A stretch of DNA of 53,365 bases, taken from positions 1 through 53,365 of the forward strand of contig NZ_JVDT01000185.1 of NCBI RefSeq assembly GCF_001076885.1, given 5' to 3'. The translations under genes were made by a program, and so were the position numbers. The notes under the pieces were generated by a model. It saw only the letters and a program-made list of their open reading frames with translations. It was not told the origin of the DNA and searched no databases. The number at the start of each line of letters is the position of its first letter. Within the stretch, counting starts at the first letter, position 1. This DNA is from Bacillus sp. 522_BSPC. Its GTDB lineage: Bacteria > Bacillota > Bacilli > Bacillales > Cytobacillaceae. This document shows positions 35,828 to 45,416 of the stretch, in pieces.

Positions 35828-36172
35828 AGTTTCGGCTAGCAGGGGAATTGAACTCAGCTAGCCGAGCTTCATCAGCAGGAAACGCTGATGAAGCAAGAAA
35901 ATAACCTAAGTGTTACCCTTATACTCTTTTATTTCTTCAAAGTAAAAGAAATCAGTTATAAGAGGGCCTTTGAAATTAAATCTTATTGTTCTTTCAGAGT
36001 AGGAGCCGAATGTATATTTCTATCTAATCAGTTCAAACTAAAAGTGCAGAGTAAGGTCGGGGCCACTTCCAGGTGACTCGTTTAAGCTCCGCTCCTTGCG
36101 CGCATACCCCAACGGTCCCTCTCCTCATTTAGCTTGGCGGTCGACCAGAAGGAAAGAAAACAGATTTCATCA
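35828..36172. other. intergenic stretch with hairpins, no gene
   Basis: Two hairpins follow the broken radC: CGGCTAGC/GCTAGCCG (about 35832-35862) and GCTTCATCAGC/GCTGATGAAGC (about 35867-35895). The rest has mixed composition, with a C-rich patch at 36080-36125. No frame with an RBS is seen. Confidence 0.5.
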
Positions 36173-37711
36173 CTAAGAAAATTTCCATATCATCACGGCA
36201 AGTCTGACATTCAAATTGTAGGGAAATTCTTCAAAATTATTACCTATTATACTATTTATTTTTTTCTTCCGATTCATTAAAGTATTTCGATGAATGAAAA
36301 GGTTCTCTAAGACAAGTTGGGTATCCTCCACAAACAGAATTGTTTCGAGTGTATGTAAAAGGTCTGATTGATGATCACGATCATAATCAATAAGTGGACC
36401 GATTGTTTTGATAACCAATTCTTTCATAGATGGATTATCACGGTATTCTTTAAAAAAACGAAGGAAAATAAGGGAGTCAATACTTAAATAAAGGTTATGA
36501 AATTGTACCTTTTTTAACATATCAATACTTTCTTCAATCTCCGTATATTTATCGGCTAGATTCCTGCAATAGGGACTTAGAGGTGAATAAATCATCATCA
36601 TTTCAATCGCCAGTTCCTTGACCTTCTCAGCAATTTTTCCATGAATTGAATCGGAAGGCTCTGAAGTGTTTTTTATTAAAAAAATCAACTGTTCTTTTTT
36701 AGCATAGAAATAATAATCAGCTGAATTGAATTTTTTCGGTAAGTCTTTAGATTCTTCTAAATTGAAAGTATGGACGACTAATAGTTCAGAAACTAGCGTT
36801 AAATCGATGCCTAGTTTATATCCTTTCTCCAACTGCATGGAAGTGATCGTTCGTGAAGTTAAGATATCTTCATAGAAATTTTTCTTGTGTATTTGCTTCG
36901 TTTCAGCAATTTTTCGTTCCTCTTGTATTTTTAACGCAAAGCCCAATGAAATATGATGGAGTGCGGTAATATGTCCTTCATGAAACTTAATATTTTGGTC
37001 AATGGTGATGAGGTAACCCTCTATTTGTGATTCGAAAAAAATAGGTTGAAAGACCACTTTATTATCGTTTAAAAATGTTAGATGGCCTGAATAATTGGTT
37101 TCTATCTTTTTCTTTAAAAATTTATCTTCGATTAAAGGTTGGATGTGCTTATAAATAGTTTGATCCCCAGCTACAAAGTGAAAATCTGGTTGGACTAAAC
37201 AAATGGGGTTTCCAAGTATGTTACTAGCAGCAAGGCATATCTCAGTAAGGTCCTGACCGCGAATAAGGACATCAATTAATTCCTTCTGGACGTGAAAAAG
37301 ATAGGAGAGTTGATTGGATTCTTTCATACTATTTGCTTTCAGAATGGGTGAAATAATATCGATATAAGGAATATGCTCCGGAAACAGGATAATGGGAATT
37401 TCGAGTAAATCTGCTTTTTCGATGACGGTCGAATCTAGTCGAGAAATATACTTTTCAGTCCGCAAAATCGCAAGGGCTGAACTTCCCGCCTCGCTCATTT
37501 GATCCAACAACATTAATTGTCGTGAGGGGTTATTGGAGAAATGAGAGAAGGCAGTTAAAAATAGTTCCGATCCTTTGAAATATAGATGAGAGTCAGGTAT
37601 TTCTATCACACTGACATGCTCAATTTCTTTATCCAACCCATTCCGGCCTGCCACAACGGTTCCATGCTTAAGTCCACATATTTCTATCGCTTCACTGACT
37701 TTAATCCCCAA
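36173..37711 (-). CDS. PucR-family transcriptional regulator
   Basis: 512 residues. The N-terminal PucR domain (about 5-125: EAIEICGLKHGTVVAGRNGLD...VIEIPDSHLYFKGSELFLTAF) is followed by a GAF-like middle and a C-terminal PucR-type helix-turn-helix (about 450-508: TLETILFVEDTQLVLENLFIHRNTLMNRKKKI). PucR proteins respond to purine-catabolism or related nitrogen compounds. It starts at TTG 37711 with AAGGAGGG seven bases upstream. Being divergent to the nitroreductase/permease/hydantoinase cluster, it is the likely local regulator. Confidence 0.88.
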   Translation of the reverse strand: MGIKVSEAIEICGLKHGTVVAGRNGLDKEIEHVSVIEIPDSHLYFKGSELFLTAFSHFSNNPSRQLMLLDQMSEAGSSALAILRTEKYISRLDSTVIEKADLLEIPIILFPEHIPYIDIISPILKANSMKESNQLSYLFHVQKELIDVLIRGQDLTEICLAASNILGNPICLVQPDFHFVAGDQTIYKHIQPLIEDKFLKKKIETNYSGHLTFLNDNKVVFQPIFFESQIEGYLITIDQNIKFHEGHITALHHISLGFALKIQEERKIAETKQIHKKNFYEDILTSRTITSMQLEKGYKLGIDLTLVSELLVVHTFNLEESKDLPKKFNSADYYFYAKKEQLIFLIKNTSEPSDSIHGKIAEKVKELAIEMMMIYSPLSPYCRNLADKYTEIEESIDMLKKVQFHNLYLSIDSLIFLRFFKEYRDNPSMKELVIKTIGPLIDYDRDHQSDLLHTLETILFVEDTQLVLENLFIHRNTLMNRKKKINSIIGNNFEEFPYNLNVRLAVMIWKFS

Positions 37712-37726
37712 ATTAAGCCCTCCTTA

Positions 37727-37741
37727 TGTGCATCTTGCACA
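37727..37741. promoter_or_regulatory. inverted repeat in the pucR leader (candidate operator)
   Basis: TGTGCA-TCT-TGCACA is a perfect 6+3+6 palindrome just upstream of the pucR RBS. It is in the right place for autoregulation. The whole divergent gap 37712-37937 is very AT-rich and must hold promoters in both directions, but I cannot place them confidently. Confidence 0.4.
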
Positions 37742-37937
37742 ACTATTTTACCAAAACACTATAATTTCTGACAATATGAAATATTTAGAATATAAACTAT
37801 AATGATAATTATAATATTAAAAATTATTATTCTACTCGGATTATTTACATTAGTTAAGTGACGTATTCCAATCTACTAAAAAAATAAGATGGTTCCTCCT
37901 ATTTAAAAGATGATAGCAATGAAAGGAGTGTTCGTAA

Positions 37938-38507
37938 TTGAGTAAAAGTGAAAGTCTATCACTATTAGAAACCATGAACGAAATCGTCAACATAAGGAGT
38001 TACGACGAGGAACAAATCCCGCAACAAGTGGAAGACGACCTATTATATGCCTTTTCAATTGGCCCCTCATCTGGAAATGCACAACCTTGGGAATTACTGG
38101 TGGTTGAAAACGAGACTCAGCGGTTAAAAGTAGTTGAGGCAACACTTGGTCCTGATTTAACAAAGGATAGTTATGGTGGACAGGAGTGGGTGAAGGATGC
38201 ACCGTTTGTCTGTGTTGTGATGCTTGAAAAGAGGAGAGCCTTTGCACGAATTGGAGAAAGAGGATATATGGTAGGAACTCAGGATATTGCGTTTGCTATA
38301 CAAAACTTTCGTTTGATGGCTCAAACTCATCAATTAAGGACCGCATGTGTAAGAGAATTGGATCTGGAATTATTAAAAAAGAAACTTGAACTTCCGTGGT
38401 ATTTGGAGCCAGTGGCTATTTTAACGGCGGGGTATGGGAATAGAGAAAAGGGGCTTCCACCTCGGTTAGGAGTGGCTGAAATTGTTAAAAGGGGGAGTTG
38501 GTTTTGA
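37938..38507 (+). CDS. nitroreductase-family FMN protein 1
   Basis: 189 residues with the family pattern: N-terminal IRSYDEEQIP, GPSSGNAQPWELLVVEN (FMN-binding loop), then DIAFAIQNFRLMAQTHQLRTACVR and a C-terminal ILTAGYGNREKG. It starts at TTG with GAAAGGAGTG upstream. It overlaps the second nitroreductase by four bases (TTGA). Such flavoproteins reduce nitro groups, enones or aldehydes with NAD(P)H. Two unlike paralogues in tandem suggest a heterodimer or two successive reductions; the substrate is unknown. Confidence 0.85.
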   Translation: MSKSESLSLLETMNEIVNIRSYDEEQIPQQVEDDLLYAFSIGPSSGNAQPWELLVVENETQRLKVVEATLGPDLTKDSYGGQEWVKDAPFVCVVMLEKRRAFARIGERGYMVGTQDIAFAIQNFRLMAQTHQLRTACVRELDLELLKKKLELPWYLEPVAILTAGYGNREKGLPPRLGVAEIVKRGSWF

Positions 38508-39112
38508 TTCAGCTCACACAAGCAGTCCCTGTCATATATGAGCGGTCAAGTACTCGAGGCTTTCAAAAAAAAAGCATTCCTGAGGACCTCCTAAAAGAAA
38601 TCTTAACAGCGGGTACAATGGCACCTAATAGTGGAAATATGCAACCATGGGAATTCATTGTTATTAATACACCAGAGATGAAAGAAAAAGTGGTTGAGAC
38701 TACATACGCTGGGTATTACTCAAAAGGTGCTAGCAATCAACATTGGATTAAAGATGCAGGAGTCATTATTGTAGTATGCACGAATTTTAAACGGACAATT
38801 GCTGCATATGGTGAAGATGGGAACCTATGGGCACAGCTAGATACATCTGCCGCGATTCAAAATATGCTGTTAACAGCAACAGCGCTAGGACTCGGTGGCT
38901 GTTGGATCGGTGGATTTAACCGTGAAAATGTGAAAAAGCTTTTTAATATCCCACCATATGTGACCCCAATTAGTATTGTTCCTTTAGGGTATGCGTCTAG
39001 GAAGTTCGATAATAAAGCAAGAATTCCTGTAGACCTGATTACGCATAAGAACCAATATAATGTTCCATTTTTTAAAGTTTGTAAAACAACGGAAAGCCTT
39101 ATTAAAAATTAA
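38504..39112 (+). CDS. nitroreductase-family FMN protein 2
   Basis: 202 residues from the TTG at 38504 (MIQLTQAVPVI), with GGGGGAG upstream. It has YERSSTRGFQKKSIP, TMAPNSGNMQPWEFIVINTP for FMN, LDTSAAIQNMLLTATALGLGGCWIGGF and a C-terminal ISIVPLGYAS, typical of the family. The stop codon TAA is the last three bases of the 8-bp target duplication of the following insertion sequence, so the coding sequence is intact but its operon is cut directly behind it. Confidence 0.85.
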   Translation: MIQLTQAVPVIYERSSTRGFQKKSIPEDLLKEILTAGTMAPNSGNMQPWEFIVINTPEMKEKVVETTYAGYYSKGASNQHWIKDAGVIIVVCTNFKRTIAAYGEDGNLWAQLDTSAAIQNMLLTATALGLGGCWIGGFNRENVKKLFNIPPYVTPISIVPLGYASRKFDNKARIPVDLITHKNQYNVPFFKVCKTTESLIKN

Positions 39113-40952
39113 GGTAGTGTCAAAAGATCTATGAAAACTAACTAGGTGTGTAGGTTCTCTTCTACTTATTAGGTGGAAAGGCCACGCAATCGCCCTTGAC
39201 AAACACGCCAATGGTTTGACTAGTGTTTAACAAGGGCGAAGGGAACAAAAGAAGGCATACCAAATAAGCCCTTGGTTCTTTCCATTTTAAACCATTGACC
39301 AGTTCGGTTTGTCAAGAGTTCGCTCCGCCGATTGCTTATTTAGCCTAAGGGCTCAGCTAAACAAAAAGTTAGGCGGCTCTCTGCTCCACTATCCATTGTT
39401 GAGCTAATCCAATGAGCTTTGTCCAACGTGCAGGCATAGTAGGAAGCCCCTTAAGCTCAGGATTCACCACAGGCACTTTCCCTTCTAATGCGGCATGAGG
39501 GCGTAGAAAGTTAAAGTAAGCCGTAAATAAGGTGACGTAAGAAACGGAACCCTGTTCAGAGCCGAATCCATGAGTAGAGCGATAATTGCCCTTAAAGGTA
39601 CGATTTAGTCTCTCAATAATTTGTTTCAGCGGTCTCAATTCAGTAGAAACTGGGTCCTCATTCGTTAATCCGATGACCTGTTTTACATCGAATGAAATAC
39701 CGTGTTGAGCGAAAAAGTGTTGGGCTAAAAGGTAGATTGGATTCCCATCTACCACAAATGTCAAATTTTCTGGAATCTCTTTCATCTTTATCAAGACCTC
39801 ATCAATCGCTCGGATAGCTGTCGCCGTGTCGCGATTAGGCGACACTGGATACGAAAGAATAATCTTTTTCACGGCGTCAAAAAAGAAAAAAAGATAGTGC
39901 CATCGGCCATTTACTTTGATATAAGTTTCGTCACCGCAGAATTGGTCAGAAAGCTCATAAGGATAATAATCCACATAAGGTTTAAGCAACAAAGATACGC
40001 TATTTTCGTAGTTCAATATGGTCTGATGAGAAATCATCACTCCGTGAACGTCTTGCATAATGGCAGCTGTCTTACGGGCTGAAAGACCATAGTTTACATG
40101 ATAGGTCAAGATCAGACCTAATGTATGTGGTGATGCATAAATCCTTGATAAGTCAACGGCTGGCAACTCTGGTGATTCCTTTGATAACGGTTGAAAATCG
40201 ATATAAAACTGCCGGTAAATGTATCTTAATTTAAAGGCTTGAGGGTTCTTTTTAAATCGTTTCTTCTCTTTGGAAGACATGCCGTTTAGTTTCTTTTGAT
40301 AATAGGGACAGTCATTGTTTTTACACTTGAATACATGAAAATCTTTTCTTTCCTTAATCTTCTCAAGAGTTTTGGAACAATGAGGACATTTTAGAATAGC
40401 CTCTTTTGAAAAACGATTTTTATCGCTGAAAAGGCAGGTACAGACTTTGCATTGATACTGACCTTTGTCTCCATTGTTGGCATACAAGTAATCTGATGGA
40501 GCACCACACTTTGGACAGAACATAGATTTAGGTACTGTAACTTTTGAACTCTTACGCCTTTGAACAGGTTTAAGAGGCTTACCTTTCTTCTCTAGGTACT
40601 CAGCGAGAAGGACTTGATAATCAAGCTTTTCTGGCACTTCAATGATGGGAAGATCATCTACCTGGAGTTTTTGATAAGGTTTATTCACCGGCTGTTCTGT
40701 TGGCTTATCAAACATACTTTTACCGATTAATAGGGTAAGTAATGTTCGAATTAATTGTTCTTGAAAGTTTATAAAAGATAATAAATAGGTTATAATTTGA
40801 GGGTACAAATTGTCACTTCCTTTATTTAGGATTCTAGTGTCGTGGGTAACCTCACTATTACCTAAATTTCAGGGGGTGGCAATTTTTTTGCTTATAAAGC
40901 CCTCCAACAAGGTATTTTATAGCCTATTTCTTATAAAAGTTTTGACAATACG
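39113..40952 (-). mobile_element. insertion sequence, 1840 bp, with 8-bp target duplication
   Basis: The ends are imperfect inverted repeats (GGTAGTGTCAAAAG on the left, CGTATTGTCAAAAC read inwards from the right). Directly outside are identical copies of AAAATTAA (39105-39112 and 40953-40960), the target duplication. It contains one transposase gene, and 250 bases of noncoding DNA on its left side with several inverted segments. The 8-bp duplication agrees with IS6-like and related DDE families. The right end carries TTGACA pointing outward (40942-40947). Confidence 0.85.
39369..40808 (-). CDS. DDE transposase with zinc ribbons
   Basis: 479 residues. The N-terminal region has cysteine pairs for zinc ribbons (CPKC at 98-101, C120/C123, CPHC at 142-145, then C162/C167). 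The DDE/rve catalytic core has D293 (CGDETYIKV), D354 (FVVDGNP) and E399 (IIERLNRTFK), with a C-terminal FLRPHAAL typical of IS6/IS240-type cores. It starts at a TTG with AAAGGAAGTG upstream. The reading frame is complete, so the element may be active. The exact IS family name cannot be given without a search. Confidence 0.85.
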   Translation of the reverse strand: MYPQIITYLLSFINFQEQLIRTLLTLLIGKSMFDKPTEQPVNKPYQKLQVDDLPIIEVPEKLDYQVLLAEYLEKKGKPLKPVQRRKSSKVTVPKSMFCPKCGAPSDYLYANNGDKGQYQCKVCTCLFSDKNRFSKEAILKCPHCSKTLEKIKERKDFHVFKCKNNDCPYYQKKLNGMSSKEKKRFKKNPQAFKLRYIYRQFYIDFQPLSKESPELPAVDLSRIYASPHTLGLILTYHVNYGLSARKTAAIMQDVHGVMISHQTILNYENSVSLLLKPYVDYYPYELSDQFCGDETYIKVNGRWHYLFFFFDAVKKIILSYPVSPNRDTATAIRAIDEVLIKMKEIPENLTFVVDGNPIYLLAQHFFAQHGISFDVKQVIGLTNEDPVSTELRPLKQIIERLNRTFKGNYRSTHGFGSEQGSVSYVTLFTAYFNFLRPHAALEGKVPVVNPELKGLPTMPARWTKLIGLAQQWIVEQRAA

Positions 40953-40975
40953 AAAATTAAAAAAGGAGTGATTTT

Positions 40976-42259
40976 ATGGGAAAAGTACAAGGAGATTACG
41001 TTTCAGAACCAGTACCAGAGAGTGCCCGAAGACCATGGTGGGAAATCACATTTGTAACTTCAGGATTTTGTCTTGCCGTATCGGGTATGTTTGCAGGTGC
41101 TGCACTGTCAACGGGAATGTCATTAGGTAGTGTTATCATCACGATTCTTATAGGAAATCTATTGTTGACATTATTTGGTGGATTTATGGGTGCAATTGGT
41201 GCAAAAACGGGGGTAGCTACCTCGATGCTTGCCAAGCATGCCTTTGGAAAGTCAGGATCGATTATCATTAGTTTGATCTTTGCGATTACATTAATTGGTT
41301 GGTTTTCGGTCCAAGCTGGATTTTTCGGGCAAACCATTCATGCGATGTTACCAAATGGTGGGTTTATTACTTCCTCAACAGCGGCATCCGCTTGGGGAGG
41401 CGCATTAATGATTCTAACCGCCTTCATCGGCTATAAAGCAATCAGGGTATTAAGTAATATTGCTATTCCACTGTTACTGATTTTGTCCATAGTGGGAGTA
41501 TCTTTAGCAGTGTCTGGTTCAGGGGGGTGGGGAGGTCTAACCGTAGAAGTACTTCAACCAATATCCATCATGGAAGGAATTGTTATTGTTGTCGGTACAT
41601 TTGCTGTTGGAGCAGTCGTACAGCCTGATATTTCAAGATTTGCTCGATCTTCAAAGGATTCTTGGATTGCGATGACGGTTGGAATGTTTATTGCCAATGG
41701 GTTTATTGTCTTTGCAGGTGCAGTCACATCGCTAGCAATGGGAACAGGAGACTTACCAGCTGCTATGCTGCAGTTAGGGTTAGGTATCCCGGCGATTCTA
41801 ATTTTAATTGCTGCTCAATGGACAAGTAATGACAGTAATCTATATTCGTCGTCACTTTCCTTTGCGAATATTCTGAATATGAAGCGTTCAAAAATTGTTC
41901 TTTTTGTTGGTGTTGTCGGGACGATTATGGGTGCAGCTGGAATCGCTGATTATTTTGTCGGCTTTTTAAGTACCCTTGGTGTCCTCATTCCTCCTATTGC
42001 AGGGGTGATGATTGCCGATTACTTTGTCGTAAATAAGGAGAAATATAAATTTAGTCAAGATGTTCGCTACCAACAAGTAAAGTGGAAAGCTCTTGTTGCT
42101 TGGATACTTGGTGTAGCAGGTGGAGTTTTTATATCCTGGGGGATTTCTTCCTTAAATGGGATCCTTATTTCATTTATTGCTCTAGTCGTTCTGAATCGAC
42201 TTGGGGAGAAAACAGATGTACAAGCTAACACATTAACGAATAAGGAAGAAAATATTTAA
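40976..42259 (+). CDS. NCS1/CodB-type cytosine or purine permease
   Basis: 427 residues with about 12 membrane helices and the NCS1 hallmark at the N-terminus (VPESARRPWWEITFVTSGFCLAVSGMFAGAALSTG). The family imports cytosine, allantoin, hydantoins and related heterocycles with H+ or Na+. AAAAAAGGAGTG is intact directly behind the insertion sequence. Before that insertion the start lay 15 bases after the second nitroreductase, so both belonged to one operon. The substrate is probably the compound handled by the two genes downstream. Confidence 0.87.
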   Translation: MGKVQGDYVSEPVPESARRPWWEITFVTSGFCLAVSGMFAGAALSTGMSLGSVIITILIGNLLLTLFGGFMGAIGAKTGVATSMLAKHAFGKSGSIIISLIFAITLIGWFSVQAGFFGQTIHAMLPNGGFITSSTAASAWGGALMILTAFIGYKAIRVLSNIAIPLLLILSIVGVSLAVSGSGGWGGLTVEVLQPISIMEGIVIVVGTFAVGAVVQPDISRFARSSKDSWIAMTVGMFIANGFIVFAGAVTSLAMGTGDLPAAMLQLGLGIPAILILIAAQWTSNDSNLYSSSLSFANILNMKRSKIVLFVGVVGTIMGAAGIADYFVGFLSTLGVLIPPIAGVMIADYFVVNKEKYKFSQDVRYQQVKWKALVAWILGVAGGVFISWGISSLNGILISFIALVVLNRLGEKTDVQANTLTNKEENI

Positions 42260-42272
42260 AAGAGGTGTTCAT

Positions 42273-43394
42273 ATGGCTCGTTTAATAGGTGTAGAAGAAA
42301 TTGAATCATTAGCAATTGGTGCAGCAGTGTTAGGAACAGGTGGTGGGGGAGATCCTCATATTGGAAAATTAATGGCTCAAGAAGCGATAAAGGAGTGTGG
42401 ACCTGTTACTTTATTGGATCCTAGTGAAGTCCCTGAGGATGCCCTTTGTGTTCCTGTCGCCATGATGGGTGCACCAACCGTCTTTGTTGAAAAAATTCCT
42501 AATGGAGATGAAGCCCTTCATTCATTACGTAGATTAGAAGAATATCTGGGAAAAAAGGCTTTTGCTGTCATGCCAATGGAGTGTGGGGGGCTCAATTCAA
42601 CGATTCCATTTGTCGTAGCAGCACGAGCAGGGCTCCCAATTGTTGATGCGGATGGAATGGGGAGAGCCTTCCCTGAATTACAGATGGAAACCTTTGGTGT
42701 TTATGGTGTTTCCGGAACTCCGATGGTAATTACAGATGAGCGAGGTAATTGGAGTCTCCTAAACACGGTGGACAATTGGATGATGGAACATATTTCACGT
42801 GGTATTGCCATTCGTATGGGTGGAGTTGGCCATATTGCTGAATACCCGATGACCGGAGATGAAATGAGAAGAACTTCTATTTTTCATACCGTTACATTAG
42901 GGATTGAATTGGGGAAAGCAGTCTCAGAGTCTGGTAAGAGAAAGCTATCCCCTCTTATTGCGATGGAAGAAGCCTTGGTCAATTCTAATTACGGGAAACC
43001 TATTATTCTCTTTGAAGCAAAGATTACAGATGTAGATAGATCGACAACGGACGGGTTTGCGAAGGGTACAGTTACCTTAGAAGGGATCAACAAAGATGAA
43101 GGACATGAATTTATCGTAGATTTTCAAAATGAAAACCTCATTGCTTATAAGGGAGAGCAAATCTTGGCGACCGTTCCAGATTTAATTACATTCCTTGATT
43201 TAGAAACCTTTAAGCCATTAACGACCGAGGCATTAAGATATGGGTACCGTGTCTCTTGCCTAGCAATTCCAACTCCTCCAATCATGAGAACAGAAGAAGC
43301 ACTAAAAGTATGGGGACCAAAATATTTTGGTTACGACGTCCCATTTAAACCTGTGGAAAAACTGAATGAAGGGATGATGTTGAATGGAAAGTAA
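42273..43394 (+). CDS. DUF917-family protein
   Basis: 373 residues of the DUF917 type, seen from VEEIESLAIGAAVLGTGGGGDPHIGK at the N-terminus (in two parts: IESLAIGAAVLG and TGGGGDP), MPMECGGLNST and a central GIAIRMGGVGHIAEYPMTGDE region. A characterised relative is an S-methyl-thiohydantoin desulfurase. DUF917 genes regularly lie beside hydantoinase/oxoprolinase genes, as here. It starts 13 bases after the permease with AAAAGAGGTG and overlaps the next gene by 11 bases. Confidence 0.85.
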   Translation: MARLIGVEEIESLAIGAAVLGTGGGGDPHIGKLMAQEAIKECGPVTLLDPSEVPEDALCVPVAMMGAPTVFVEKIPNGDEALHSLRRLEEYLGKKAFAVMPMECGGLNSTIPFVVAARAGLPIVDADGMGRAFPELQMETFGVYGVSGTPMVITDERGNWSLLNTVDNWMMEHISRGIAIRMGGVGHIAEYPMTGDEMRRTSIFHTVTLGIELGKAVSESGKRKLSPLIAMEEALVNSNYGKPIILFEAKITDVDRSTTDGFAKGTVTLEGINKDEGHEFIVDFQNENLIAYKGEQILATVPDLITFLDLETFKPLTTEALRYGYRVSCLAIPTPPIMRTEEALKVWGPKYFGYDVPFKPVEKLNEGMMLNGK

Positions 43395-44967
43395 TATATA
43401 CAAAATCGGAGTAGATGTGGGGGGTACAAATACCGACGCAGTCATACTGGATCAACATGACCAGGTATTATCAGCGGTCAAATCTCCGACTACAAGTGAT
43501 GTACAGAGCGGGATTTTTAATAGTATTAAGAAAGTACTAGAATTATCGCAAATTAATGTAAAAGATGTCGCGTATGTGTCATTAGGAACCACTCATGCAA
43601 CAAACGCAATTATCCGTAGAAAAGACCTTTCGAAAGTCGCGGTTGTTCGTATTTGTTTGCCGGCTGGAAAAGGTGTCGCTCCTATGGCTGGCTGGGATGA
43701 ATCCCTCATTCATGCCATGAATGCTAAATCGTTCTTAATTCATGGTGGCTTTGAGTATGACGGACGACCACTGTCAGGCGAGCTACTAGATGAAGAAGAA
43801 TGCAAAAACATTCTGAGCGACGTTAAAGTGAGTGGATATAATGCCATTGCTGTCAGCAGCATTTTCTCACCAGCGAAGGATCTCCATGAAAAAGAATTTG
43901 CCAAGCTTGCTCATGAGTATCTTGGGGAAGACTTCCCTGTCACGCTATCTTCTGAAATTGGAAGTTTAGGATTATTGGAGAGGGAAAACTCTGCCATCTT
44001 AAATGCAAGTGTCGTAGCTGTTGCTAAGAAAGCTGCAAACGGATTGGTAGAGGCACTTAAGCAGCTTGGCATTACGGGGAAGGTCTTTTTTGCTCAAAAC
44101 GATGGGACCTTAATGGCTTTAGAACATGCGATTAAATATCCAGTCCTTACAATTGGATCAGGTCCTACCAATAGTACAAGGGGCGCTGCATACTTGTCTA
44201 ATTTGAAAAACTGTATTGTTGCCGACATCGGAGGAACTTCCACAGATGTAGGGATCCTTGTTAACGGTTTTCCACGTCAATCAGCCTTAGCTGTTGAAGT
44301 AGGAGGAGTATTAACAAACTTCCGGATGCCTGACTTGATTTCTATTGGCCTTGGTGGAGGTAGTATTGTCACTTTTGAAGGTGATGATATCCAAATTGGT
44401 CCGGATAGTGTTGGTTATCAAATTAAAGAGAAAGCGATTAGTTTTGGAGGAGATGTCTTAACTACTACAGATATTGCCATTGCATCTGGCGTTGCGCAAA
44501 TAGACGATCCGGATTGTGACCCAACAAGACTTCAATCTCTCGATCCAGACCTCGTGCAAAGAGCGATGGAAAAGATTCAACAGATGGTGATGGACACTTG
44601 TGAGAAAATTAAAACGTCCCCTGAACCGCTTCCAATTGTGTTAGTTGGTGGGGGAAGCGTAATTATGCCAACGGATACAAATGGCTCAGTTGATTTGATC
44701 AAACCTGAACACTTTGGCTGTGCGAATGCCCTTGGAGCGGCAATTGCAGATGCGAGTGGTGAGGTAGATGGCTTATGGCCAATGGAAGACACGTCAAGAG
44801 ACGAGGTTATTCAAAAAGCCAAGGTTCGAGCGATCGAGAAAGCCATTAGTATGGGGGCAAAAGAGGATTCTACGGAAATTGTAGATTTAGAAGCTGTCCC
44901 ATTGTCATACCTACCAGGAAATGTACTGCGGGTTAAGGCAAAGGCTGCTGGACCCCTTCAGTTATAA
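43384..44967 (+). CDS. hydantoinase/oxoprolinase-type A subunit
   Basis: 527 residues with actin-like ATPase phosphate loops: VDVGGTNTDAVILD at the N-terminus and VADIGGTSTDVGIL near 278. These fit the HyuA/oxoprolinase family, which uses ATP to open cyclic amides. The B subunit normally paired with HyuA is absent; a DUF917 partner takes its place, a known alternative pairing. The start overlaps the DUF917 gene. With the permease it forms a module for importing and opening a hydantoin-like ring. Confidence 0.88.
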   Translation: MESNIYKIGVDVGGTNTDAVILDQHDQVLSAVKSPTTSDVQSGIFNSIKKVLELSQINVKDVAYVSLGTTHATNAIIRRKDLSKVAVVRICLPAGKGVAPMAGWDESLIHAMNAKSFLIHGGFEYDGRPLSGELLDEEECKNILSDVKVSGYNAIAVSSIFSPAKDLHEKEFAKLAHEYLGEDFPVTLSSEIGSLGLLERENSAILNASVVAVAKKAANGLVEALKQLGITGKVFFAQNDGTLMALEHAIKYPVLTIGSGPTNSTRGAAYLSNLKNCIVADIGGTSTDVGILVNGFPRQSALAVEVGGVLTNFRMPDLISIGLGGGSIVTFEGDDIQIGPDSVGYQIKEKAISFGGDVLTTTDIAIASGVAQIDDPDCDPTRLQSLDPDLVQRAMEKIQQMVMDTCEKIKTSPEPLPIVLVGGGSVIMPTDTNGSVDLIKPEHFGCANALGAAIADASGEVDGLWPMEDTSRDEVIQKAKVRAIEKAISMGAKEDSTEIVDLEAVPLSYLPGNVLRVKAKAAGPLQL

Positions 44968-44983
44968 TCAATGAAAAAGAAGG

Positions 44984-45023
44984 AGAGAATGATTCCTCTT
45001 AATTTGGAATCATTCTCTTTTTA
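44984..45023 (+). terminator. terminator of the permease/hydantoinase operon
   Basis: A 13-bp perfect stem (AGAGAATGATTCC and its complement) with a 9-base loop is followed by TTTTTAT. Confidence 0.9.
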
Positions 45024-45096
45024 TCCCTAGAAAATGTTTTTTGTTGTGCGTAGTGAATGACAAACAGCAATTTTTTCAGAAAAGGAGTTAGCTATC

Positions 45097-45192
45097 TTGA
45101 AAATATTCGATTTACATTCTGATATATTTACAGATATTGCGATTAGCAGTTATGTTCACAGTGACTCCCCGGAATTTGTCGAATATGGATAG
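45097..45192 (+). pseudogene. N-terminal stub of an M19 membrane dipeptidase
   Basis: TTG at 45097 follows AAAAGGAGTTAG. The first 14 codons read LKIFDLHSDIFTDIA, the start of M19 (renal-type) dipeptidases with the metal-binding HxD. After codon 16 the frame enters a MITE-like repeat and stops at 45192. The remainder of the gene is missing from the window, so the repeat or a deletion with it destroyed the gene. It had probably been part of the catabolic locus, 130 bases behind the hydantoinase gene. Confidence 0.6.
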
Positions 45193-45406
45193 AGAGTGTG
45201 ACTACGTGAATTTGCTAAATGAAATAGCAGCTAACCTATTCTAAAATGTCTATTCGGAAAATAGTTTTTTGTAAAATCTGAGAAAAGAAACAATCCTAAA
45301 TAGGCGTTTTTACAGTAGCTATATTTATTAAACAATAATCGTAAACTTATATGTTATGGACTGTGTAACATTTATGTGAAACAAGGTTTTCTGGGGAGTC
45401 ACTGTG
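45157..45406. repeat. MITE-like repeat, copy 1 (best preserved)
   Basis: The 250-bp unit is bounded by perfect 14-bp inverted repeats, CACAGTGACTCCCC at 45157 and its complement at 45393-45406. The AT-rich interior has no gene. Similarity to the other copies extends a little left (from AGTTATGTT). Copies 2 and 3 lie at 46137 and 48479. No transposase is present, so movement would need one in trans. Confidence 0.7.
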
Positions 45407-45416
45407 GCAAAGATTA

